From Holosporaceae bacterium (GTDB lineage: Bacteria > Pseudomonadota > Alphaproteobacteria > UBA3830), in assembly GCA_031284345.1 (NCBI GenBank), contig JAITAC010000054.1, positions 1 to 19,412 on the forward strand: a stretch of 19,412 nucleotides of DNA, in the 5' to 3' direction. The position numbers and the translations under genes are program-made. Each line of letters opens with the position of its first letter. Positions within the stretch are counted from its first letter, which is position 1. Below the pieces are notes generated by a model, which did not search any database, had not been told where the DNA came from, and was given only the letters and a program-made list of their open reading frames with translations. Shown piece after piece: positions 1-6,320 of this stretch.

Positions 1-99
1 CGCATTCTTCTCTCTTGACTCTCGCTGTATCAATCCTAATGCCGCATGAGTATATACGCCATATTTTTTAGCATTTTCTTAATATTTGGAGGCTAAGAT

Positions 100-132
100 A
101 TGATAAATATGGAGGAATATGCATCTATTTAG
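100..132 (+). CDS. Possible 10-codon leader peptide before the glycosyltransferase
   Basis: A short frame reading MINMEEYASI and ending in TAG at 130-132. It is preceded by a very good ribosome binding site, GGAGG at 88-92, seven bases before the ATG. Its stop lies directly before the GGAG (134-137) that serves the glycosyltransferase ATG at 144, so ribosomes finishing here could reload on the next gene. This is inferred from layout only; the peptide has no recognisable family and may be a chance frame. Confidence 0.35.
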   Translation: MINMEEYASI

Positions 133-143
133 TGGAGTTTCGT

Positions 144-1307
144 ATGCAAAAATTTCTGACATCTGGGCGCATTAAACAAGTGTTAGCAGACGATTCCTTG
201 AAAAACATTGAGTTACCCTCCTCTTCAGTTGGCCAAAAAAAAATAATTCATCCCACGGATTCAGAATATGATCCTGATCGGCATGAATCCCGATTTATAA
301 AAAATCATTTTTCTGATAAAATTGAATCTATAGTGCCATTTATGAGCGTGGTGATTCCGGCCTATAACGCGGAAAACACAATTTGGCATTGTATTCGGAC
401 ATTGAATGCTGCACTTTGTCAAATAGAGCATGATATAATAGTAGTGGACGACGCTTCCACTGACAACACCGCGGCAGTGGTGCAAAAATTGGCGGGAATA
501 TACGGAAATGTGAGCCTAATTCGGCAAAAAAAGAACCAAGGGCCAGGGCCAGCTCGCAACTGTGGATTGAAGAATGCCAGCGGCGAGTTTGTGTGGTTCG
601 TGGACGCCGACGACGAGATTCCGATCGAAAATTTCCAGAATTTCGATATACGCCAGGCCTGCGAAAATCGTGACGTAGTGATGTTCCGCTATAATCAAGT
701 AATTCCGGGAAAAAAAGGAATCCAGCCATGGGGAAAATACAATGCTATGGTTATGGCAGCGCGTCCATCTGACAATTTTACTGTAAACGAATTTCCGTCG
801 GTACTGACCACTTTTAATGCAACCTGGAACAAGTTTTTTCGTAGAGAAAGTGTTATATTCGCAGGCATGGATTTCCCTAACATTATTGTTAGCGAGGACC
901 TACCATTTATTATTGCCAATCTCTGTGCTGCCAAAAATATACATTTTGTCGATCGAGAATTATATACATATCGTACCGATGCTTCAAATATCTCTCGCAT
1001 AGTGGATCAGCGGCGATTACAGTCGCTTTGGTCTTTGAAAGTCTGCGATGATTGGCTGGAGCAAAGGCATTTGGATCCGGCAGTGATGGTTTCCTACCAC
1101 GTTTGCAAAGCGCATCACCTGCACTTGTGCTGTTGTGGAGCAAAGGGAAATATCCAGGATATCTTGCTGAAGTATCTTGACAATTATTTGAAATCACTTG
1201 ATGACGACACGTTCGGCAATCTGATGCAGCATCAGTTTTTGCACCGATATCTGAAGCTGCATATGCTATATCTACGCACCAAAGTTAAGCAAAATGTCCG
1301 TCTCTGA
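144..1307 (+). CDS. Family 2 glycosyltransferase
   Basis: Probably transfers a sugar from a nucleotide-sugar donor onto a cell-surface glycan; acceptor and donor cannot be told from the sequence. With the start at 144 it has 387 residues. The GT-A catalytic domain begins near residue 67 with SVVIPAYN (68-75), followed by IVVDDASTDNT (about 99-109), the GPGPARN stretch and the metal-binding WFVDADDE (DXD-type, near 154-157). A later SEDLPF fits the ED motif of GT2 enzymes. The first 65 or so residues are a hydrophilic extension with no motif I recognise, and no membrane segment is evident. I prefer ATG 144 because GGAG at 134-137 is well spaced; a GTG at 132 is in frame but overlaps the upstream leader stop. 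Neighbours are an Flp pilin and small frames, so a role in pilin or surface glycosylation is possible but unproven. Confidence 0.9.
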   Translation: MQKFLTSGRIKQVLADDSLKNIELPSSSVGQKKIIHPTDSEYDPDRHESRFIKNHFSDKIESIVPFMSVVIPAYNAENTIWHCIRTLNAALCQIEHDIIVVDDASTDNTAAVVQKLAGIYGNVSLIRQKKNQGPGPARNCGLKNASGEFVWFVDADDEIPIENFQNFDIRQACENRDVVMFRYNQVIPGKKGIQPWGKYNAMVMAARPSDNFTVNEFPSVLTTFNATWNKFFRRESVIFAGMDFPNIIVSEDLPFIIANLCAAKNIHFVDRELYTYRTDASNISRIVDQRRLQSLWSLKVCDDWLEQRHLDPAVMVSYHVCKAHHLHLCCCGAKGNIQDILLKYLDNYLKSLDDDTFGNLMQHQFLHRYLKLHMLYLRTKVKQNVRL

Positions 1308-1314
1308 TATTTAA

Positions 1315-1443
1315 ATGGGAAAGCGTCTGATATCCGAAAAAATCGTCACCATAAATTTGGAGTATCAGGCCAAAGTAAATTACTACCGGCTAAAGTCAGG
1401 AGTATGTGAAATATCTGAAGGTACGCCGATTGAGGATAAATAA
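1315..1443 (+). CDS. Small hypothetical ORF, 42 residues
   Basis: An uninterrupted frame starting MGKRLISEKIVTINLEYQ and ending in TAA, seven bases after the glycosyltransferase stop. An in-frame TAA lies immediately upstream of the ATG (1312-1314), so this is the only possible start. The composition is protein-like and hydrophilic with a balanced charge. There is no clear Shine-Dalgarno sequence, so translation would have to be coupled to the preceding gene. The frame is followed by a run of nine T that could end transcription, but I see no strong hairpin before it. I recognise no family; it could equally be a gene fragment. Confidence 0.35.
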   Translation: MGKRLISEKIVTINLEYQAKVNYYRLKSGVCEISEGTPIEDK

Positions 1444-1486
1444 TTTTTTTTTCGTCCCATATTTTGAGTGCAGAATCCTCATCATT

Positions 1487-1521
1487 TTAACCTTTTCGTA
1501 ATAAAAATGTGTTTTTATAAT
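1487..1521 (+). promoter_or_regulatory. Flp pilin promoter with a CtrA-like box
   Basis: A perfect -10 hexamer TATAAT sits at 1516-1521. Instead of a normal -35 there is TTAACCTTTTCGTAA at 1487-1501, that is TTAA-N7-GTAA, close to the CtrA consensus TTAA-N7-TTAA and covering the -35 position. In Caulobacter the Flp pilin gene pilA is activated by CtrA from such a site. The same arrangement recurs at 1913-1947. The box and spacing are seen; CtrA binding is inferred. Confidence 0.55.
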
Positions 1522-1549
1522 ACTGTTACTCGTGTTTGGATTGTACCGT

Positions 1550-1723
1550 ATGTTTTATGGGATAGTGAAAAAAATAAAAGACTCAAAAGGAGCCACTGCT
1601 ATAGAGTATGCACTGATAGCAAGTCTCGTAGCTGTAGCTGCTATAACAGGTATGAAGCTCGTCGGAAATGCCATGAGCCAAAAATTCAATGAGATATCCA
1701 ATGAAGTGATTTGGTGTTCCTGA
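1550..1723 (+). CDS. flp: Flp/Fap-type pilin (type IVb prepilin)
   Basis: Major subunit of the Tad pilus, secreted through the Tad machinery and used for surface attachment. From ATG 1550 it has 57 residues: a basic leader ending KKIKDSKG, then the prepilin peptidase site G|ATAIEYALIA with the Flp signature Glu5-Tyr6 of the mature chain, and one hydrophobic helix (ALIASLVAVAAITGM). The mature pilin would be about 43 residues and ends in Cys-Ser. In-frame alternatives are GTG 1532, which would be nearly leaderless given the -10 at 1516-1521, and GTG 1565. No strong Shine-Dalgarno decides between them; 1550 leaves a sensible 5' leader. It stands alone here, with no prepilin peptidase or other tad gene next to it; tadB/tadC are at the far end of the window. 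Confidence 0.88.
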   Translation: MFYGIVKKIKDSKGATAIEYALIASLVAVAAITGMKLVGNAMSQKFNEISNEVIWCS

Positions 1724-1790
1724 TGACAAATCATCGCCTATAATGGCGCATGTATTATTTTTTGCCTAATTCTTTCTATTATTCCATTGC

Positions 1791-1826
1791 CAAGATTTTC
1801 AAAAAAAATCTTGACTGAAATTTTGA
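1791..1826 (+). terminator. AT-rich hairpin after the Flp pilin
   Basis: CAAGATTTT (1791-1799) and AAAATCTTG (1805-1813) form a perfect 9-bp stem with a 5-base loop, and T-rich DNA follows. It lies 68 bases past the pilin stop and could end that transcript, although the stem is AT-rich and the T-tract does not begin directly at its base. Confidence 0.45.
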
Positions 1827-1912
1827 TTTTTTATTTTAATATTTTCGCTTATCTCATTTTTTTTGGTTTTGGGCTATTTTTGGGATAAATAATATAAAAA
1901 TATTTCACAAAA

Positions 1913-1947
1913 TTAACCTTTTGTAAAAAAAAAAGTTTTACTATCAT
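1913..1947 (+). promoter_or_regulatory. Second CtrA-like promoter, same design as the pilin promoter
   Basis: TTAACCTTTTGTAA at 1913-1926 shares its first ten bases with the pilin promoter box and is followed by a -10-like TATCAT at 1942-1947. The distance from the first T of the box to the first base of the -10 is 29, the same as upstream of flp (1487 to 1516). The second half-site is GTAA with a six-base spacer instead of seven. No intact gene follows, only the broken frame at 1961-2311, so this may be the promoter of a dead gene or of a non-coding transcript. Confidence 0.4.
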
Positions 1948-1960
1948 AGTTATAGGGCAG

Positions 1961-2311
1961 TTGAAATTTGGAGTTTTTTCGCAAGAGCGAGGAAATTTTT
2001 GGAGTACCGCGGACTCGATTCTGACGCACTGATCTGAAATAAATTATCAGATATCAATTGCCTTTAGGAAATACCGTTGTACATGCAAGGATGTTGAGAT
2101 TTGAGAGTTTTTTCGCGACATAAATGTTTTCGATACGGATGTCTTCGGAATAAAAGTCCAGATACGACAGTCCCAGGATCTAAGCCTGAGATCCAACGAA
2201 GTCGAAGGCTGGAAAGATCTGCTAGGCAACGGTCTTCGCAGTGAATTGCAGACGTTTTTATGTATAACGATAATACATCAAAGATGGATGACAAATGGAC
2301 TACTGAGCTGA
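1961..2311 (+). pseudogene. Decayed or broken reading frame, unknown family
   Basis: One frame runs from TTG 1961 to a final TGA at 2309-2311 with only two internal stops, TGA at 2030-2032 and TGA at 2102-2104. The last part reads like protein (for example NVFDTDVFGIKVQIR and SNEVEGWKDLLGNGLRSEL) but has no start codon after the second stop. It lies just downstream of the CtrA-like promoter at 1913-1947. Two stretches, 1961-1982 and 2094-2116, are near-copies of each other at DNA level (both contain GAGTTTTTTCGC). I recognise no family. TGA is a normal stop elsewhere in the window, so recoding is unlikely. It could also be a chance frame. Confidence 0.3.
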
Positions 2312-2588
2312 GACGTTAGTTCACGGGGCAACAGACAAAAAAAACACCGAAACGTGTTGTTTTGTAAGTAAAAATATTTTTTGGGTTGCAAGTGTGTATA
2401 GGTGCTAAATCTGTTAATATTAGCATTAGCATCCAAAAAGTAAACGGATGAACTTATTAATTCGTCTAAAAGTCCAGTAGTTTGGTGTATTGTAGCTTGT
2501 TTAATTAAAGGGCGCACCGCACATTGTAATTGCTAAGCGGTTCGATGGACATGCGCATTGGAGCAACATATTGTTAGAGGTGGTTTAG
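2312..2588. other. Intergenic stretch and probable 5' leader of the cold-shock gene
   Basis: No convincing gene on either strand. There is a short hairpin, AACAC (2343-2347) with GTGTT (2354-2358), flanked by A- and T-rich sequence that can extend it, and a TTAATTAA palindrome near 2500. The region may hold the promoter and leader of the cold-shock gene, which in other bacteria is often long and structured, but I cannot place a promoter with confidence. Confidence 0.4.
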
Positions 2589-3065
2589 ATGATTGTGGAG
2601 ACTGAAAACAAATCTTTAAGAGTCACGGGAAAGGTGAAATGGTTTAATCAATTCAAAGGATACGGCTTTGTCGAAGTGGCAAATATCCATGAGGATGTAT
2701 TCCTTCATTTTTCCATTGTAGACCAAAGTGGGATAAAGAGGCTAAACAATGAAGATGTAATTGTTTGTGATATAGCAAAATCTGACAAAGGATACCAAGT
2801 AACCTATGTTGTGGAAATAGTTCATCTAAACAAACGCGAAACATCGGATAGAAAGCCTGAAACCGTTAGCGTTGTTATGAAATGGTTTAATCCGGCCAAG
2901 GGATTCGGTTTTGCTCAGATGCCGACGGGAGAGGATGTATTTATACATTCAAATTTGCTCAAAAAGTATGGTCTTACCAACATAGAGCACGGACAGACTT
3001 TAGTTTTGCTGGTTCATCACACAAATTTTGGATATGAGGCGCTGGAAATACTGAGAGACTCTTGA
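2589..3065 (+). CDS. Double cold-shock-domain protein (CspA family)
   Basis: Binds single-stranded RNA and DNA in the cytoplasm and probably acts as an RNA chaperone. It has 158 residues and two cold-shock domains. The first has VKWFN, RNP1 KGYGFV (23-28) and RNP2 DVFLHF (36-41). The second, after a charged linker near residues 81-92, has MKWFN, KGFGFA (104-109) and DVFIHS (116-121). Tandem-domain cold-shock proteins of this size are typical of Alphaproteobacteria, such as the Caulobacter CspC/CspD type. The ATG at 2589 has AGAGG at 2576-2580. The gene is monocistronic and convergent with the decarboxylase gene. The second domain keeps its aromatic RNP positions, so both domains look functional. 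Confidence 0.93.
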   Translation: MIVETENKSLRVTGKVKWFNQFKGYGFVEVANIHEDVFLHFSIVDQSGIKRLNNEDVIVCDIAKSDKGYQVTYVVEIVHLNKRETSDRKPETVSVVMKWFNPAKGFGFAQMPTGEDVFIHSNLLKKYGLTNIEHGQTLVLLVHHTNFGYEALEILRDS

Positions 3066-3079
3066 TATTCGGAAGATGG

Positions 3080-3160
3080 TTGCGTAATGGGATATTTTTT
3101 GCGGTGAAATCCAAACTACGGGTTCAACAAGATTGACTGCGAAAAAAATCCACTACGCAA
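3080..3160. repeat. Long imperfect inverted repeat at the csp/decarboxylase convergence
   Basis: Arm 1 (3080-3105) and arm 2 (3136-3160) pair over about 25 positions: I count 21 Watson-Crick pairs, two G-T pairs, two mismatches and one bulge. The 30-base loop contains a smaller stem, AATCC with GGGTT. Arm 2 contains the stop codon of the decarboxylase gene (3153-3155) and its last codons. It may work as a bidirectional terminator, although the stem is far longer than a normal intrinsic terminator and it may be a small mobile repeat. Confidence 0.7.
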
Positions 3161-4112
3161 TGCTCTGGGATAGGCAAGAGAAATTGCCCAGGACATAGTT
3201 ACGGAAAAAAAAACTTCGGAGATCCGTTTGGCCTAGTTGCCACAGCAGATGCACGTTGGGCCCGGCATCCATGGTGGCGATGGGACCGTCGCCATTTTGC
3301 TGCCAAAATTTCCGGACTTCCATTAGAATGCGTATAGTTTCCGGCTGCGTATAGCCGAAGCTTGGAAATGAAGTTTCGAACAGCGCGTTCATGTCCCAAA
3401 ATTCCTCCCAGCAAATTTGGCGGGCGTTTTCCCACTGACCGTTGTTGAGAGCAGCCAGTAAATTTTTCAATCGAATTTCGGCGCGTTTTTCGCGGCCGTC
3501 CATGAGCAGGCTCGATGACACAAGTGCATGAGCTTTACTGGACGATATTTTTTTCGGCTGGTCATCTACAATAATTAAGTCAGTAAGTAATTTATCGATT
3601 TTTATGCTTATTTTTTCAGCTTTTTTATCTCTCCACAGACACCATGGCGAAAAAAATGATCGGCAAGAGGATCCGGATCCGATTCTGCTGACGGAACTCT
3701 GGAACTCCACTGGCGGAATGGGAACGCCCATCAGGTCCCCCATGGCTTCGAAGGTGCACATGGTCAGGGCAGCAAAGCTGGAAGCAGAACTGGCAATACC
3801 TGCAGAATGAGGAAAATTCCCGCTACTTCCATCTTCGAGAATTTGATGATTTGCGGAAGATATGGCGAAAAAATCTTCGCAATTATAGATTTTTTTTATA
3901 TATTTCAAATGATTGACGAATCGTTTTTTAGCTTCCGGATTCAATGGCTCTTTGCCAACGTATTTATCACACTGGGACGTCAATTCCAGCGAAACTTCCG
4001 TGTAGAATTTATCCAAAGTATACGAAAGCGAAACGTTTCGGGGAATATTGTGTGCTTTTTTCCCCATATATTTTATAAGAGCTATGTTGGCGGGAGCTTT
4101 TGCAGTCCACAT
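3153..4112 (-). CDS. mvaD: Diphosphomevalonate decarboxylase (mevalonate pathway)
   Basis: Uses ATP to decarboxylate mevalonate 5-diphosphate to isopentenyl diphosphate, the last committed step of the mevalonate route to isoprenoids; cytoplasmic. It has 319 residues, normal for the bacterial family. GHMP-kinase-fold motifs occur in order: KAPANIALIKYMGK (5-18), the phosphate-binding FPHSAGIASSASSFAALT (100-117), SRIGSGSSCRSFF (142-154) with the conserved substrate-contacting Arg, and MDAGPNVHLL (281-290), whose Asp is the catalytic residue of the family. The gene is last in the minus-strand operon. The ATG at 4112 follows the nusB TAG by nine bases, without a strong Shine-Dalgarno, so coupling is likely. 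No other mevalonate-pathway gene is in the window. The family is uncommon in Alphaproteobacteria, most of which use the MEP route, so horizontal origin is possible. A close relative acting on phosphomevalonate cannot be excluded. Confidence 0.92.
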   Translation of the reverse strand: MWTAKAPANIALIKYMGKKAHNIPRNVSLSYTLDKFYTEVSLELTSQCDKYVGKEPLNPEAKKRFVNHLKYIKKIYNCEDFFAISSANHQILEDGSSGNFPHSAGIASSASSFAALTMCTFEAMGDLMGVPIPPVEFQSSVSRIGSGSSCRSFFSPWCLWRDKKAEKISIKIDKLLTDLIIVDDQPKKISSSKAHALVSSSLLMDGREKRAEIRLKNLLAALNNGQWENARQICWEEFWDMNALFETSFPSFGYTQPETIRILMEVRKFWQQNGDGPIATMDAGPNVHLLWQLGQTDLRSFFFRNYVLGNFSCLSQSIA

Positions 4113-4121
4113 TTTGAGCGC

Positions 4122-4595
4122 CTAGTTTTGCGGAACTGTAGCGCGGAGCTCTTGGGCCGCAGAGTTCAGCAATCCATTAACAAATGCGATTTCTGATCCC
4201 TCGAAAAATGCCTTGGAGATTTCGATGTATTCGTTCAAAATAACGCTGGTGGGAATTTCCCGGAAGCAATGCAATTCGGTGATGGCCAATCGTAGTATGC
4301 ATTTTATTACGGAGTCGAGCCGTTCGAATTTCCATCCGGCGGACAGATGTTTTCCCACCATACCATCCACCAAGCAGCCGTTTTCATACAGTGCACTTAG
4401 CAGATTTTTGAAAAATTCCTCATCCATTTCGGAAGAAGAAAGGTTTTCACTGATGAAAATTTTCTGATCTTTTTCATTGATTAAATCAGGAATTTTCTGA
4501 TCGCAGAAACCAGCTTTATAGGACGTCTGCACAGCACATAAACGAGCCATACCGCGCAGTCCGGTTTGGGATCTACGTTCCTTTTTAGATAGCAT
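4122..4595 (-). CDS. nusB: Transcription antitermination factor NusB
   Basis: RNA-binding protein that, with NusE (S10), assembles on boxA RNA to allow antitermination in rRNA operons. It has 157 residues, typical length. The all-helical NusB fold is recognisable from ARLCAVQTSYK near the N-terminus and from the C-terminal block with RLAITEL, IPTSVILNEYIEISKAF and FVNGLLNSAAQELR. The basic N-terminal stretch before residue 16 is usual in alphaproteobacterial homologues, so I keep the ATG at 4595; two other ATGs just upstream (in GAATGTGAGAATGTGAATG) each run straight into TGA. It starts 17 bases after the glyA stop. In most Alphaproteobacteria nrdR and the rib genes separate glyA from nusB; here they are absent. 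Confidence 0.95.
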   Translation of the reverse strand: MLSKKERRSQTGLRGMARLCAVQTSYKAGFCDQKIPDLINEKDQKIFISENLSSSEMDEEFFKNLLSALYENGCLVDGMVGKHLSAGWKFERLDSVIKCILRLAITELHCFREIPTSVILNEYIEISKAFFEGSEIAFVNGLLNSAAQELRATVPQN

Positions 4596-4612
4596 TCACA
4601 TTCTCACATTCG

Positions 4613-5875
4613 TTAATAAAGAGGATGCGCTTTGCACAATTCCAGCGCATCTGCCCGAACTTCGGATCTGAGTTTATTGTAGCCGCTTTTCCCGTAATTA
4701 GAAAGCACAGAATATATCATATCTGCGATTTTTTTAAATTCGGTAGTTCCAAGATTTCTAGTGGTCATGGCGGCGGATCCGATTCTAATGCCGGACGTTT
4801 GGGCCGGAGGTAATTTATCGAATGGGATTGCATTTTTATTGCAGGTAATGCCGGCTTCTTCCAACGCAGTTTCTGCAATTTTTCCATTTATCGATATTTT
4901 GGTTAGATCGACCACGGACATGTGACATTCCGTTTTGCCGGAGACCAGATCCAGACCGTGCTCCTGAAGTCGTTCTGCCATAGCGATGGAATTTTCCAGA
5001 ACTTTTTTGGCATATTTTTTGAATTCCGGCCGCAATGCTTCACCGAAGGCCACTGCTTTTGCGGCGATGGAATGCATTTGAGGTCCTCCCTGCACTCCCG
5101 GGAAAACGGCGCTATCTATTTTTTTGGCGATGGCCTCATCGTTGGTGAGAATAATTCCGCCTCTTGGACCCCGCAGTGTTTTGTGGGTGGTGGACGAAAC
5201 CACGTGTGCGTAGTCGATGGGAGACGGGTATAAATCTGCTACCACGAGTCCGGCATAGTGGGCGATGTCCACAAACAAATAGGCTCCAACGGAATCGGCG
5301 ATTTCCCGGAAACGTTTAAAATCGATTTTTCTCGGATAGGAAGACGCTCCGGCAAGAATAATTTTTGGCTTATGCTCCTGCGCCAATTTCCGTACTTTGT
5401 CATAGTCTATGAGACCGTCTGCACCGACTCCGTAGGAAACCGGCCGAAACCATTTGCCGGATATGGTCGGAGCTGCACCATGGGTGAGGTGTCCGCCCAT
5501 GTCCAATCCCATGCCGAGAAATGTATCGCCGGGGGACAAAAGCGCATAAAACACCGATAAATTCGCCTGGGCTCCAGAATGTGGCTGAACATTCGCGAAT
5601 TTACACTTGAACAGCTTGCGGGCGCGTTCGATGGCAGTGTTCTCGGCGATATCCACAAATGAACAGCCGCCATAGTATCTTCTTCCCGGATATCCTTCGG
5701 CGTATTTGTTGGTCATTACGCAACCAAGCGCCGCCATTACCTCCCGGGATGTAAAATTTTCTGAAGCTATCAATTCTATTTGATTTTGTTGTCTTGCCAA
5801 CTCATTTTTTATGGCTTTGAAGATTTCCATATCCGTTATTTTATTTTCCTCAAAAAAATATCCGTTAAACTCCAT
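4613..5875 (-). CDS. glyA: Serine hydroxymethyltransferase
   Basis: PLP enzyme that interconverts serine plus tetrahydrofolate and glycine plus 5,10-methylene-tetrahydrofolate, the main supply of one-carbon units; cytoplasmic. It has 420 residues, the family norm. Visible motifs are [14 protein letters not shown] (34-47), [13 protein letters not shown] (58-70), PHSGAQAN, the cofactor-binding VDIAHYAGL, and [13 protein letters not shown] (228-240), whose Lys232 would form the Schiff base. The C-terminal part includes the TSGIRIG signature. The ATG at 5875 has AGGAG six bases upstream, and this site overlaps the rpiB stop (rpiB TAA ends two bases before the ATG), so the two genes are translationally linked. 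Residues 1-15 are a slight extension; Met16 is a less likely start because it lacks such a ribosome site. Confidence 0.97.
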   Translation of the reverse strand: MEFNGYFFEENKITDMEIFKAIKNELARQQNQIELIASENFTSREVMAALGCVMTNKYAEGYPGRRYYGGCSFVDIAENTAIERARKLFKCKFANVQPHSGAQANLSVFYALLSPGDTFLGMGLDMGGHLTHGAAPTISGKWFRPVSYGVGADGLIDYDKVRKLAQEHKPKIILAGASSYPRKIDFKRFREIADSVGAYLFVDIAHYAGLVVADLYPSPIDYAHVVSSTTHKTLRGPRGGIILTNDEAIAKKIDSAVFPGVQGGPQMHSIAAKAVAFGEALRPEFKKYAKKVLENSIAMAERLQEHGLDLVSGKTECHMSVVDLTKISINGKIAETALEEAGITCNKNAIPFDKLPPAQTSGIRIGSAAMTTRNLGTTEFKKIADMIYSVLSNYGKSGYNKLRSEVRADALELCKAHPLY

Positions 5876-5877
5876 AT

Positions 5878-6318
5878 TTATCTCCTTTTTATCAGATCAT
5901 CTATTAGATGCAGCCGACTTTCATGGCGGCCACCATCGAATTTTGTAATCAAAAAGCTGCGGACACATTTCAGAGCAGTATCATGATCGACGATTCTCGC
6001 CCCCAATACAATTACATTGGCGTTGTTATGTTTACGAGCCATTACGGCCATTTCTTCATTGAAGCACAGAGCAGCTCGAACGCAGTCATATCTATTGGCG
6101 ACCATCGACATGCCTATACCAGTGCCGCAAATTAATATACCACGGGCTTCTTCTGGGTTGCAAGACAACAAATGCTGCACCAACTTATGGGCGAAAATTG
6201 GGTAGTCACAGGAGTCAGGGCTGTCGGTGCCAAGATTCGTCACCGCCGTCTCCAGCTGTGCGATCAAAAACTTTTTTAGGCCGAAGCCCGCATGATCTGA
6301 TGCTATAAATATAGACAT
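5878..6318 (-). CDS. rpiB: Ribose-5-phosphate isomerase B
   Basis: Interconverts ribose 5-phosphate and ribulose 5-phosphate in the non-oxidative pentose phosphate pathway. It has 146 residues, normal for RpiB/LacAB proteins. Seen in order are [10 protein letters not shown] (6-15), [11 protein letters not shown], the active-site loop [14 protein letters not shown] (63-76, with the conserved Cys64), [15 protein letters not shown] (94-108) and GGRHESRL. The ATG at 6318 lies two bases after the lpxK TAA (TAA-TA-ATG), so it depends on coupling; only a weak GAAG precedes it. Its last codons, AGG AGA TAA, carry the ribosome binding site for glyA. rpiB next to glyA is the standard alphaproteobacterial order. 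Confidence 0.96.
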   Translation of the reverse strand: MSIFIASDHAGFGLKKFLIAQLETAVTNLGTDSPDSCDYPIFAHKLVQHLLSCNPEEARGILICGTGIGMSMVANRYDCVRAALCFNEEMAVMARKHNNANVIVLGARIVDHDTALKCVRSFLITKFDGGRHESRLHLIDDLIKRR

Positions 6319-6320
6319 TA

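Noticed and set aside
15..43. TTGACT at 15-20 as the -35 of a glycosyltransferase promoter
   Set aside because: No acceptable -10 lies 16-18 bases downstream; CCTAAT at 35-40 is too close.
1468..1692. 74-codon plus-strand frame overlapping the Flp pilin
   Set aside because: It is out of frame with the pilin, covers the pilin promoter and gives a Cys/Arg-rich sequence with no family; the pilin frame is certain.
1961..2311. TGA read as tryptophan, which would join the broken frame into one protein
   Set aside because: The glycosyltransferase, the pilin, the cold-shock protein, atpG and atpD all end properly in TGA, and TGG encodes their tryptophans.
2530..2560. GGTTCGAT segment resembling a tRNA T-loop
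   Set aside because: No matching acceptor, D or anticodon stems flank it; I found no tRNA or rRNA in the window and no CRISPR array.
3604..3660. Possible frameshift in the decarboxylase around CRSFFSPWCLWRDKK
   Set aside because: The stretch after the conserved Arg is less typical, but the frame continues uninterrupted into the family's later motifs including DAGPN, so the gene is intact.
5190..5210. GAAACCACGTG as a possible parS site
   Set aside because: It lies inside glyA, lacks the left half of the palindrome TGTTTCACGTGAAACA and is explained by coding sequence.
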